From assembly GCF_014202295.1 (NCBI RefSeq), contig NZ_JACHGM010000007.1, positions 1 to 33,209 of the forward strand: DNA of 33,209 nucleotides, read 5' to 3'. The notes beneath the pieces were generated by a model, which made no database searches, was not told the origin of the DNA, and saw nothing but the letters and a program-made list of their open reading frames with translations. Source of the stretch: Borreliella afzelii (GTDB lineage: Bacteria > Spirochaetota > Spirochaetia > Borreliales > Borreliaceae). Positions 8,808 through 18,482 of the stretch are shown in pieces (position 1 is the first letter of the stretch; each line of letters starts with the position of its first letter). The translations under genes were made by a program, and so were the position numbers.

Positions 8808-9623
8808 TTACATTAATTTAATTAAGTTTTCTACTATTTTTGCTGAGTTAGAAGAGGCTTTTTTTAAAAATTTTTTATAATCATCATAATTATTTTCATT
8901 ATTTACTATATCAGATATTCCCCGGATGATTATAAAAGGAATTTTAAAATTATATGCTACTTGAGCCATTGCAGCGCTCTCCATGTCTATTGCAATTGCA
9001 TTTTCGAATTCTTCTGGAATTTCTTGAAAATTTTGATGGTCAATGAATTGATCTCCAGTAATTATTAAGCCCAAATAAGAGGTTGTATTTTTTATTTTTA
9101 TCTTAGAAACTTTCCTTATAAGAGCAGTATTTGCTTTAAATTTTTTAGGGTGTTCCGGAATATGTCCAATTTCATAGCCAAATCTATGCAAATTAAAATC
9201 GTAATTTGTTGTTTCTGTAGATATTATAACATCTCCTACTTTTACGAATTTATTTTTATTGCTATAAATTCCACTAGCAACTCCAGCATTGATTATATGA
9301 CTAATTTTGTATTTTGATATAATATAACTTGTCCAAAAAGCTGTATTTATTTTTCCAACTCCCGTAGCTATGGCAATTATATTATGATTAAGCACTTTCC
9401 CAATAGTAATCTTTTTTTTTCTTCTATGTTCTTCTATTGAAATAGATTTTTTATTTTGAATAATTTTATCTATTTCTGCTATTTCTGCTTTTGTAGCTGA
9501 TATTATTAAAATATTGCTTTGAGAATTTTCATCTGATTCATTTATTTTTGGCTCATTTCCCCAAATATTTAAAACAATAGATAAAAAAATTATTAATAGG
9601 TTTGTTATATTTTTGATTTTCAT
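8808..9623 (-). CDS. Exported 5'-methylthioadenosine/S-adenosylhomocysteine nucleosidase
   Basis: 271-residue enzyme of the PNP/MTAN family that cleaves methylthioadenosine and S-adenosylhomocysteine to adenine plus the ribosyl product. Unlike the cytosolic enzyme it has an N-terminal signal sequence (residues 1-22, hydrophobic core NLLIIFLSIVLNIWG). Motifs seen are ATKAEIAEID near 43-52 with a family-type glutamate, IATGVGKINTAF near 84-95, INAGVASG near 110, the substrate-binding AIDMESAAMAQ near 210, and GISDIVNNEN near 235 with the catalytic-type aspartate. The start has GGAGCT about 7 bases upstream. B. burgdorferi carries related plasmid (BBI06) and surface (Bgp, BB0588) versions. A degraded second copy lies at 31256-32044. 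The adenine product could feed adenine deaminase. Confidence 0.88.
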   Translation of the reverse strand: MKIKNITNLLIIFLSIVLNIWGNEPKINESDENSQSNILIISATKAEIAEIDKIIQNKKSISIEEHRRKKKITIGKVLNHNIIAIATGVGKINTAFWTSYIISKYKISHIINAGVASGIYSNKNKFVKVGDVIISTETTNYDFNLHRFGYEIGHIPEHPKKFKANTALIRKVSKIKIKNTTSYLGLIITGDQFIDHQNFQEIPEEFENAIAIDMESAAMAQVAYNFKIPFIIIRGISDIVNNENNYDDYKKFLKKASSNSAKIVENLIKLM

Positions 9624-9970
9624 AAAGAAAGCTCCATATATGTTTTTTATTAATTTTATAAATTAATATTTCTATATTTTCATTAGTTTAAATAGTATTG
9701 CAATATTATACTATTTATAATATTGCATTGGTTGGATTAGATTTTTCAAATTGTAAAAATTTAAACTAGAAAAATTTCAATAATTATACATCGCTAATCT
9801 TTCATTATTTGTTTTATTATTGTCTACAATAGTAAAACAAAATTTTTAGTTAAGCGTAAAATTTAAATTTAATTGATTCTTGTAGTATACTTGCTTACAT
9901 TACTATAATAATTTTTATTATAAGTAAATTTTAATTATTTTTAATTTTTGAAATTAAGGAGGGGAGATTT
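9624..9970. other. Divergent promoter region between nucleosidase and lipoprotein genes
   Basis: 347 bases that should carry both promoters. The rightward one is readable (see 9880-9909). The leftward side is a run of AT-rich candidate -10 boxes around 9650-9720. No gene is visible. Confidence 0.4.
9880..9909 (+). promoter_or_regulatory. Candidate sigma-70-type promoter of the 358-residue lipoprotein
   Basis: TTGTAG at 9880-9885 and TATAAT at 9904-9909 are separated by 18 bases. A strong ribosome binding site (AAGGAGGGGAG) follows at 9957-9967, before the ATG at 9971. Confidence 0.5.
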
Positions 9971-11047
9971 ATGGTCAAAAAAGTTGTTATTTCATCAACA
10001 TCTATAATGTTATCTATTTTCTCATTAAGTTGTGATTTGCGAAAAGAAAATGCTGGAAACAAAATAGGTAGTGTTATTAGTTCGGGAAAAGATTATTGGG
10101 ATAATTTAGGTTGTAAATATTTAAGTGGATCTGAAAAATCTATATTCAATGCATTTCCTAAGTCTAAAAAAAGTCAAGTGTTTTATTCTATTTTAAAGAA
10201 AGAAAACGGAAAAGATGCTACACAATTATTAATTAATTGGGGTATAGATTTTCAAACAGCAAGCTCTATTGCTATTAGCATAGATAAAGAATTAGTAGAG
10301 CTTAAGAATTCTCAAATTAAATTATCCGATAACGATTCTTATGAGGTAGGGAATGCCGGGAATTATAATTTACCTTACAGCAGTATTGACAGTGATAATA
10401 ACTTATTAAGTGCTGATAGTTCCTTATATTCTAATTTAGACAGCAATGATAATGCAAATACGAATTATTTAAATAGCCAGAACTATACATATCAAGAATA
10501 TACCAATAAACAAGCACAAGAAATGCAAGAAATATTTAAGAAATATAAAATTTTTAAAGAAAATGCTTATAAGCTTTCACAAACTTTGAATAAGTCTACT
10601 TCTTATGCCGAGGAATTAAACACAAAATTATCTGAAATCAATACGAAAGAAAATAATAAATTTATTTTAAAAGCAGATGATATAAAAGATATAATAAGAT
10701 TAATAGCCCGAATAAAAATGACTCAATATACAGATTTGTCAAAAAAAATACTTGATAATAACTTTTCAAACATAGCTAGTGATGAAGAGTCAGCTCGTTA
10801 TGTTCTTCTATATAAGAATACTAACAATCCTTATCTTGAAGTTCGAAAAATACTTGGCAGCATTTTAAGCAAGATATCAAGCATAGTAGGGGGATCTAAG
10901 GCTAATGTAGTAGATATTGAGGACTCTGAAAAAATTAAAAAAGCTAAAGAGTATGCTCAAGGTGTGCTTGACATATTAAAATCAATAGATTCTGGAGAGG
11001 CCGTAGAAGCTGTTTTAAATAAAGCAAAGCAGCTAGAAAAAAAATAG
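9971..11047 (+). CDS. Large predicted surface lipoprotein, unrecognised family
   Basis: 358 residues. The signal peptide ends in SIFSLSC with the lipidated cysteine at residue 21. After it comes a folded-looking N-terminal part with GKDYWDNLGCKYLSGSEKS and a tract of about residues 105-175 rich in Ser, Asn, Asp and Tyr that is probably a flexible tether. The C-terminal half (about 176-358) is Lys/Glu-rich and helical, ending EAVEAVLNKAKQLEKK. An unusually strong ribosome binding site and a 15-bp terminator stem suggest high expression as a single-gene unit. It is the best preserved gene between 9.6 and 18.5 kb. I do not recognise the family; it is not BBK32 by sequence. A host- or tick-contact role is only inferred from the class. 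Confidence 0.7.
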   Translation: MVKKVVISSTSIMLSIFSLSCDLRKENAGNKIGSVISSGKDYWDNLGCKYLSGSEKSIFNAFPKSKKSQVFYSILKKENGKDATQLLINWGIDFQTASSIAISIDKELVELKNSQIKLSDNDSYEVGNAGNYNLPYSSIDSDNNLLSADSSLYSNLDSNDNANTNYLNSQNYTYQEYTNKQAQEMQEIFKKYKIFKENAYKLSQTLNKSTSYAEELNTKLSEINTKENNKFILKADDIKDIIRLIARIKMTQYTDLSKKILDNNFSNIASDEESARYVLLYKNTNNPYLEVRKILGSILSKISSIVGGSKANVVDIEDSEKIKKAKEYAQGVLDILKSIDSGEAVEAVLNKAKQLEKK

Positions 11048-12588
11048 CTAGAAAAGCATTAAAGAATAATAAAGTATTATTGAATATATTCTAAAAAGAT
11101 AAAGACATAGATTTATTTTAAGTTAAATCTATGTCTTTTATTAAGCCAATTTGGAAAGGAAGTTAAAGGTGGCTTAGATATTCTAATTTTTATAGTTTAA
11201 AATAATAGATAAAAGGCCCTTTATACTTTTTGTGAACATTTTTTTATAGGTAATAATTTTTAAACAAATTTTCAATCTTTTCTAAATTTAAATTATCCAA
11301 AGCCTCTTTTACAGACAATAAGCGATTAACTATTTTTTGAGGGTTAATTTATACAATATGTCATTTAAAAAATAATTATTAGTACATGTGTCTGTTTCAA
11401 ACAAATACCCACAAGTTCTCTTAATTTATCATTGATTAAAAAACTCTTTAAAAAGTTATAAAGTCGCTTGTTCCCATTAAATTCCTATATCTTATTGCTG
11501 TCATTGCTTTTAATATATCTTAAAATATGGGGTGAATCCCCCCACAATGAAATACAATTTTCACTCTTAAGCCAATAATTTACTTGAATCAACTATTTCT
11601 TTGTATTAATAGTAGAGCTTATAGTTTTAGAATCTATGCTTAAATTGATTGATTAGCTATGATGTGAAAATTAATATAAAGTTTTAAATTGTACAAATTT
11701 TTACAATATTCCTTTTTAAGAAAAAAATTTCCAATCAAATTTAAAATTTTTTTGATATAAATGTAATTACAAGCTTATTGGCTAAAAAAATATTGTGTGA
11801 ATCACGTTATATTTGATTTTATTATTCAAGGGGTTATCTAGAATAATGAATTCGATCAACGAATTTATTTTACTAAACTACAGAATTTTTCTTTTGTCAG
11901 ATTGGTATCTATCTTTTGCAAGGTTTTATTAATTTAAATATATTTATTATTATTTTTGATTTTTATTGTAAAGAGGGTTCTAAATATTACAAGAATAGGA
12001 TTATCCAAATCAAGAAGTAAAGCCTTAAAATATTGCTAACAAATAATCTAAGCAAAAAAATAATATCAGATACAAAGATATCTAATCTCTTTTTTAAAAA
12101 CTCCTTTTTAATCAATTAATAAAAGAAGCAAACTTGTAAATAAAGTGGGGAATGATTACTAGAACCTTATGCAGCAACACTATAAATCAAGTTAATATAA
12201 ATGCTTCTAGTAAGAATTTAGACCTATAAGTATCCATTACGATTATTAACCTCGCTGCTAATAATTTATAAAAATTGCTTTTAAATTTTGGTTTCAACTT
12301 ATAGCAAAATTCAAAAAAGTATTTATAGCCAAAACCCTCTTTTAATTCTTTAAGCCTCTTTAAAAATTCATTAACCAATCGACTTCTTTGAAAAAAGATT
12401 AAAACTTATATATCTATCTAATTTATAATATTCGCTATCTTTTATCTTTTTCAACACCTAAATACATTTTATTTTATGAAAAATTTTATTTGAAGTATTA
12501 TTTTTTAAATAAAAATAAACAAAAGAAATTTTTCATCATTAAAAAATTGTCCCGATTTAACAATACAAGAAAATACAGTATAAGGTGA
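11048..12588. other. Decayed region with minus-strand coding traces
   Basis: No intact gene. The terminator at 11101-11142 ends the upstream lipoprotein. On the minus strand between about 11,230 and 11,500 broken frames read FLKSFLINDKLRELVGICLK and RLLSVKEALDNLNLEKIENL, typical of a helical Borrelia lipoprotein with several frameshifts; the family is not identifiable. A 63-codon minus-strand frame at 12187-12378 (start MVNEFLKRLKEL) may be another fragment but has no ribosome binding site. Confidence 0.4.
11101..11142 (+). terminator. Strong Rho-independent terminator
   Basis: AAAGACATAGATTTA at 11101-11115 pairs perfectly with 11124-11138 around an 8-base loop, and TTTTATT overlaps the end of the stem. 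It lies 53 bases after the stop of the 358-residue lipoprotein. Confidence 0.85.
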
Positions 12589-12879
12589 GCAGCCCTTAGT
12601 GTTACTAGCACTATAATTGAATGCGCTATAGATAAATCAGTAGATTTAGAGGCACTTGTTAATAATGTACAAAATAAAGCAAATTCAATTGAACTAACTT
12701 ATAGAAATAAAAATTTAATGCATATAAGTGCTACCTTGAAAAAGGTTGATCCTGATTTTCAAAATAGAAATTTTACGGAAAATAATCTTATAGAAAGTGG
12801 GTTTAGAGGTCTTGATAAAATTAATTGCTTTCCAAGCTTAATATTTTTTATATTATCAGAGAGTACTCAAGGTATCTAA
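12589..12879 (+). pseudogene. Open fragment of about 96 codons without a start, unrecognised
   Basis: The frame is open from a TGA at 12586-12588 to a stop after TQGI, reading SVTSTIIECAIDKSVDLEAL, ANSIELTYRNKN and LIESGFRGLDKINCF. It has no ATG near its beginning and no ribosome binding site. It runs on the same strand directly into the ParA-like relic and may be part of the same ruined partition gene or of an unrelated neighbour. I cannot assign it. Confidence 0.35.
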
Positions 12880-12908
12880 ATATACAAATTAAAAGTTCAA
12901 GCTAGGCA

Positions 12909-13395
12909 AATGAAAAGGAATTATTACTAAACCATTTTAAAAATTTGCATATGCTTAATGAAATTGAAATAGAATTTAAGGACTTATTATTAAAATCAAA
13001 TTTTAATGATTATAAATATATAATATTTTGGATACAGCACATAGTTTTAATGTGATATCTAAAAAATGCATTATTTAGTATCGATTATATTATTATTCCA
13101 ATAATAACTTAGGAATGGGTAGTTGAGTGTTTAAATTTATGTGATTATTTTTTAAATAAATTAGGTTTAAAGGTCTTATTATGTTTGCTTATAACCAGAT
13201 TTAAGAAAATAATATACATAACAAGGGGTTTCTAAATTTATTAAAGAATAGAGGTGATTTTTTGGGTATTATACCTGAGAGGGAATATTTAAATAAAAAT
13301 ATATCTGTAATTCTAGTTTTTCTTTTGAAAAGGATTTTATACATGAATATAAAAGCGTTATTAATAAGTTTTTGGATTATTTAAAAATGATGTAG
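12909..13395 (+). pseudogene. ParA-like partition ATPase relic (C-terminal part)
   Basis: Across several frames the plus strand reads in order: NEKELLLNHFKNLHMLNEIE, FNDYKYIIF, then AHSFNVIS, KNALFSIDYIIIPI, a stop, EWVVECLNLCDYF, LGLKVLLCLLITRFKK, GDFLGIIPEREYLNK and finally FEKDFIHEYKSVINKFLDYL. This is the ParA order: the switch II segment (YDYIIxDT-x-S), the NAL..sDYIIIP strand, and the E-W-x-x-E helix also seen in the working ParA of this window (PVQPETWSIESLE). The Walker A part is absent or unrecognisable. At least four frame breaks make it dead. It differs strongly from the resident PF32 gene, so it probably came from another plasmid or ParA lineage. Confidence 0.6.
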
Positions 13396-13416
13396 AAAAT
13401 ATAAAATAGGCGAATT

Positions 13417-13600
13417 TATCTTGTCTTAACATATGCTTCTATTATAGATCCAACTGTGGTGTATTTTGATAATGTCTTAATATATTCATCTATATCTAAA
13501 TATCCTAAAGTTTTACCAAAATTCTTATCTTCTACAAGTTTATCAAGAACTATAATAGGATCAATAGAAACTCCTTTTTCTCATGTAAAATGTTATTATT
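13417..13600 (-). pseudogene. Unidentified C-terminal fragment on the minus strand
   Basis: An open minus-strand frame reads GVSIDPIIVLDKLVEDKNFG, GYLDIDEYIKTLSKYTTVGS and ends IIEAYVKTR. The residue mix is more protein-like than the plus-strand frame over the same bases, so the minus frame is the better reading. There is no start codon or ribosome binding site, and I do not recognise the family. Confidence 0.35.
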
Positions 13601-13656
13601 CTGTTGCTAGTTGGAAACAATCTCACTATAAAAAGGGGTCTATATTTTTAATATAA

Positions 13657-13974
13657 TAAATATTAAAGTCATTCAAAATATATAATTTTAATCATCACTA
13701 GACTCTATTATTTCTAAAAAATATCCCTGCAGTTTCTATTTATAATAAATATTGAAATAAGACTTTAGAATAAAAAATCAAAAACATTAATAATCTATCA
13801 ATAATTATTTGCAATAATTGCATTACAAGTTTAAACTTAACATATATATATGTGTATATGTTAAGTAAAAATCAACCCTGTTTATAGGATGTTTATAATC
13901 GGTTATTTCTGATAACCATAAAATTTAAAAAAATCAAGCTACTATAATAATTTTATATGTTAGGAAGAGTTAAT
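13657..13974. other. Intergenic spacer
   Basis: AT-rich spacer with a (TA)n-like run near 13840-13860 (ACATATATATATGTGTATAT). Nothing else supportable. Confidence 0.3.
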
Positions 13975-14278
13975 ATGATCAAGTTCCCTAAAACCCATAT
14001 ACCGAAAATTCATATAGTAAAAAAAGAATATGAAGATGCCACTATTAAGTGGGATAAAGAATACTCATTGTTTAGAAAACTACATGGTAAAAATAAGACG
14101 CTTGAAGATTGGTTAGAATATATAAAAAAAGAAGAAATGAAAAAAATAAAAGAATTTTCAAATAAATTTGTCGAAAAAAGATACCAAAAAAACCATATCT
14201 TGGAGCCTTAATGGAGCTCTAGATCCAACTAAAGGGAAAAATAAAAATATTATAATAAAGGATAATTATAAAATATGA
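13975..14278 (+). pseudogene. Small Borrelia plasmid protein, frameshifted
   Basis: The start at 13975 (MIKFPKTHIPKIHIVKKEYE) has AGGAAG in front. The first frame runs 79 codons to 14211, but after an A7 run near 14186 the neighbouring frame continues WSLNGALDPTKGKNKNIIIK and stops at 14276-14278, overlapping the ATG of the next frame. The restored protein would be about 100 residues, basic and probably cytosolic. The tight overlap points to a former two-gene operon. I have a sense of similar Borrelia plasmid proteins but cannot name the family. Confidence 0.5.
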
Positions 14279-14590
14279 ATAAAAGCGCTTATACAAACTT
14301 TAAAAAAGAAAAAAGAGCCTATTTAATAGTAAAAAAGTTGGTATTAATTAATTTGGGAATAATAAATAAAGATAATAAATAGAATATGGAAATTATCAAA
14401 ATCAGTTGCGAAAAACTACTTTAAGTGCCATAAATAATAAAATTGATGTAAATTTTATATAAAAAGAATATAAAGATTTTATAAATTTAATGATTATAAA
14501 AAATTTAAGGGATTTTTAGAAAGGCTTAATTTGAACAATAGACTGGTAAATATTCCAACAGTAGTAAAGTATAAACATATATTATGATGT
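14275..14590 (+). pseudogene. Second gene of the broken pair, unknown family
   Basis: ATG at 14275 starts MNKSAYTNFKKEKRAYLIVK and continues LVLINLGIINKDNK to a TAG at 14380-14382. Beyond it another frame continues EYGNYQNQLRKTTLSAINNK and IDVNFI, then a stop, then KEYKDFINLM, and a third frame reads KFKGFLERLNLNNRLVNIPT. Restored it would be a protein of about 100 residues. Three breaks make it non-functional. It belongs with the preceding frameshifted gene. Confidence 0.45.
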
Positions 14591-15026
14591 CTATCATATC
14601 ATTATCATTTATTATTGCATTCTTGCTAAGAAACCTGAACTTAAAATACGTTGAACCGAGATATTTAAATTAAAGATGAGAATATTTAATATTGACACTA
14701 ATAGATTAATTTCTGGTAAATAAGAATAAAAATTAAAAAATAGTATAGAAATATACAAGATTTAATTAATGTTTATTAGTACAAAAGATAAAGCAATGCA
14801 AACTTAGTCCTAGTAATACAAAATGGGCACGCTCTTTTTTAGATAGGGTTTTTAGAAAAGCTTAAAAAATATTTTAAAATTTAGAAAAGTTCAAAAATAT
14901 TAAGGGGTTTAAAAGAAATTGAAAGAACAATAAGATTTTTTTATGAGAATAAAAATACATTATTACGTTATATATTCCCTAATATAATTATACACTTATT
15001 ATATGCCAATTAAGGAGAATATTTTC
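14591..15026. other. Decayed intergenic region
   Basis: Short plus-strand coding traces occur around 14,795-14,850 (NTKWARSFLDRVFRK) with stops either side. AT-rich promoter-like sequence and AAGGAGA lie just before the P37-like relic. No gene can be supported. Confidence 0.3.
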
Positions 15027-15711
15027 ATGAAAAACAACATAATTTTATGTATGTGTGTTTTTTACTTTTAAACAGCTGTAGTACCAATCATGATATTGAA
15101 ACAGCAATAAAAAAACATATCAATGAAACAAAAAATGCAAATATTAATGAAATCAAAAATTTAATAGAGATAAGTAAAATACCCTTAAATAAAAACGAAA
15201 TGCCAATAATTGAACCAGAGAGTCAAAAAACTGTAGATATTCAAGCGAAAGTGATGAAAAAGCTTTTACAATAGATGTAAGGGCCTTTAATTTTATAAAT
15301 ACTTTTTTAACGAATATTAAACTCGATAACTTTGTAACAATATTTCATAAACCAAACCTACAATCACCGGCTAAAGTGCTAAATAGCATAACAATTTTAG
15401 AACTTAACCTAGAACAGATAATTAATCACCTATCTTTGAAAAAAGATGTTTTAGATAAGGCAAAAATTTCAGATTTAAAAATGATTAAAAATTCCCTTGA
15501 ACAATTATTCTCTATAAGGAAAATTTTTTCAAAAAAAATAAAACAAATTTTATTAGATTATCAGAAAGATGAAAATTCTATAAAAACAGAAGATTCTAAA
15601 CTAGAAACCTATTTGGGTGCAAAATTGAATCAATTTAATGAGAAAAGAAAAGGGGTTAATAATCTGAAAACAGCCATATTATTAATACCCATTCCCGACA
15701 TTACAAATTAA
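15027..15711 (+). pseudogene. P37-like lipoprotein with two frameshifts
   Basis: The ATG at 15027 has AAGGAGA upstream and starts MKNNIILCMCVF; the signal peptide then shifts frame in a T6 run near 15058, after which FLLLNSC supplies the lipobox. The frame continues to 15274, where a second shift near an A5 run at about 15253 would restore DEKAFTIDVRAFNFINTFLT and the C-terminal part. That part reads DLKMIKNSLEQLFSIRKIF and KQILLDYQKDENSIKTEDSK, the pattern shared by the genes at 5876 and 18514. Full length would be about 225 residues. Both breaks are small indels in homopolymers, so recent decay, phase variation or sequencing error are all possible. Confidence 0.65.
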
Positions 15712-16149
15712 AATTTATTTAAAAAGTTTATTATTTTTATAGTTAACACTGATAAATTTTTGTGATAATTGTGGTGGTAAAGCTGTTTTATAAGGTAAAA
15801 TCTAGAATAGACCGATAAATACTAATGGCATTTGGATTTGCACATTAAAACAAAATTAAATCCCCATATATAGGAAAGATATTTAATACAAATAAATAAA
15901 AAAATCAAACATAACACTGATTACTACTTGAATTAAAAGTATTTATAATTCAATTCCATAAACAATAGAAGAATAATTTATGATTGATATTAATTAAAAA
16001 TTAATAAACACTTAACCCTTTAAAAGCAAAAATACAAAAACAAATATTTTAATATTAAAATTAACTAAAACGCGATTTCCTTAAAATAAGAAACTTTACT
16101 GATAATTTTAGAAAGGTTAAACCGGTATTAAAGGGCGAGTTATTTATTT
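15712..16149. other. Intergenic spacer
   Basis: Low-complexity AT-rich sequence between the P37-like relic and the tnpB relic. I see no gene, hairpin or repeat worth calling. Confidence 0.35.
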
Positions 16150-17392
16150 TTATATATAAAAATCAAAGATTATAAAAATAGCTTCTTGTTTTATCTTATA
16201 ATAGCTTTTTGGGCTCTTTTTTAAGAGCAGGCATCTACTACTAAAGCATAATCTACAAGCTTTATTTATGGAGATTCCTGCCTTGGTTTTTATTTCTTTA
16301 TGATAATAAGCCTTAAAATTTAACCCTACTACATTTAATATCTCTATCATGCAAAGTACTACAACTACTGCAAATCCATCTAGCATCCCTTAATTTTAGA
16401 GGTATATTTTTAATACCATAATTGTTACATAGTTTACTTGATAGGAAATATCTACTTTATGCAAATAGGATCCACTCCGCCTTGATTTACATGATAATCG
16501 ACTTACACATTCATGCCATCCTAAATCATTAATGCTTTTCCCAAACATTCCTTTTTTTTCATACCTTCAGTTGATGAGTTTTCCATTATTATGTTTTTAT
16601 AATTAACTACAAAGTAGTAGATAATTTATGTAAAAGGTCTTTTCTTTAATTTGAAACTTTATCATGTAAATTGACAATTCTTAATCTAGATTTAGCTTTA
16701 TTGATAGCCACTTCTTGTTTTTTTGATAGTTTTCTTTGGTATTTCCCAAGTTTATTTTTATTTTTAAATAAAAATTTAAGATGATTGGTTCTCTCAATTC
16801 CACCACTTACTAAAAGCAAACCATACTAATATCAATACCAACTAACTTCTTTTTTATTCTCTTTAATTTTATTGTTATTTTCAATATCTACGCACTCAAC
16901 TACTACTAAAATATAATTTATTATTAGTATCTTTTTCTACTACATTTCTAATAATTCCTTAATTCTTGATACTCCAGTAGACATAACTTTACAAATTCTA
17001 TTTTAGGGAGCTTTATATAGTCATTTTCTATTCTTGTTTATTTTTAAAAATGATTAGTTCTAAAAGTTTGCCTATTTTTCTTGATTTTATATTTAGAAAT
17101 TCCTTATATGCTATCCCCTTTTTTAATTTCTCTGAAAAATTATTATATACGAAGTTTAAATTAATTTGAGAATTACAAAGAGCCAAACCATCAACTTCTC
17201 TTAATAATAGAAACTCTTCTTTATATTCACTTAGATAATTAATAAAACTTTGCTTATTGTTTTATAATAATCTATTTTATAACTTAATATTTTGTTATAT
17301 AAATATTATACATCTAAATACTTTTCAAAAGTATTTTTTTAAAAATTAGTGTTAAGATATATTCTGTATATATAAGCTATTTTAACACTCAT
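16150..17392 (-). pseudogene. IS605-type tnpB (OrfB) relic, left copy
   Basis: From the ATG at 17392 the minus strand reads MSVKIAYIYRIYLNTN, a worn version of the KAYKxRIYPNxxQ start of Borrelia TnpB, and then across frames pieces of the N-terminal domain (NNKQSFINYL, YKEEF, LALCNSQINLNFVYNNF, FSEKLKKG). The 3' end (16150-16290) matches the end of the other copy at 25470-25600. Stops and shifts occur throughout. TnpB is an RNA-guided nuclease carried by IS200/IS605 elements; this copy cannot make one. Confidence 0.7.
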
Positions 17393-18453
17393 TATTTTTT
17401 AATTATTAAATTATATTTAAGCTACTTCTAAGAAAATTATGTGTCGTTTTCTTTAGAGAAAACCGCGATTACTAGGTTAATTAAAGTCTTTTTAAAAAGA
17501 AAAATCAAAATCCTCCTATATCCATGTCATATTAATTGCTTTATAGAATTTTTTTTATTTGATATCTACATTTATTGCTTATAGAATCTATTGAATAAAA
17601 AGTTGATTTTGACCATTAAGCACGACAGTATTAAAAAATGTACCACAATCTAAACCACCTTTTTTATTAATTTTTTAAGGCTTTGATAGATGCTAGCAAG
17701 CAATTATGTCAATTTTGTATTTTTAAAAACACAAATAAGTAAGAATTAATATAAAAAATGCATATATAAAAAAAGCAAAATCATAAAACAAATAACAGCC
17801 ATTTACTCAAATACAAAGTGAATTTCATGATTATTTATAAAAATAGGATTAATACCTATTTTTTCTTTTTAAGAGAAAAATTATTTTAATACCTTTTTTA
17901 ACATTTTTATTTTCTATGCTTTCTAAGAAAGCTACTATATAATAGATCAAAATAGTTCTTTTATTCTTTATAAAAATATATTTTTTTAACTAAGCCAATT
18001 TGTTAAAGATAGCATTTAAAATTTTTGTAATTTATAATTTCATAAAAACAAAACGATATCAACAAATAAACTACTTTATAAACAAGTACATAGGCTATTC
18101 CTATTTTTTGCAATATTACATTTAAAAAGAAAATAACAAAAAAAGGTATAGATGATAACAACACCCATATGAACAATCTTACTTACTTTATAAAACCTCC
18201 CCATAAATACTCTAAATACTTTACAAAGTCTTTATAAATTTAAAGATTTTAACTTCCAAAACAACAGGTGTTAAAAATCTATTTATAGATGAAACATACT
18301 ATTATTGAAATAACCAAATTTGGCAAAAACCAATCAAGAATGTATAAAATAGATTTTTTAAAAACTCAAAATACTATAATGTTTATTATAATAAATATAT
18401 TATTATAATTATTTAAATAATATATTTTAATTGACTTAATATTAAATTATATA
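17393..18453. other. Intergenic region with a terminator and a short coding trace
   Basis: About 1 kb without an intact gene. A minus-strand trace at about 17588-17668 reads GGLDCGTFFNTVVLNGQNQL before a stop and is unassigned. A hairpin with a T run lies at 17841-17864. The last 100 bases are extremely AT-rich and lead into the P37 promoter. Confidence 0.4.
17841..17864 (+). terminator. Candidate Rho-independent terminator
   Basis: AAATAGG at 17841-17847 and CCTATTT at 17855-17861 form a 7-bp stem with a 7-base loop followed by TTT. No intact upstream gene uses it. Confidence 0.4.
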
Positions 18454-18482
18454 TTGAATTAAATTAATTATATTATTATACT
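18454..18482 (+). promoter_or_regulatory. Promoter of the P37-like lipoprotein
   Basis: TTGAAT at 18454-18459 and TATACT at 18477-18482 with a 17-base spacer. The bases from the -10 box to the start codon are conserved in the inverted copy near 26534-26575, but there the -35 region has diverged. Confidence 0.55.

Noticed and set aside
13456-13656. Plus-strand frame of 66 codons
   Set aside because: The opposite strand gives a more protein-like reading over the same bases, so this frame is probably its shadow.
16150-16386. Minus-strand frame of 78 codons as a separate gene
   Set aside because: It lies in the degraded 3' end of tnpB and is an out-of-frame reading of it.
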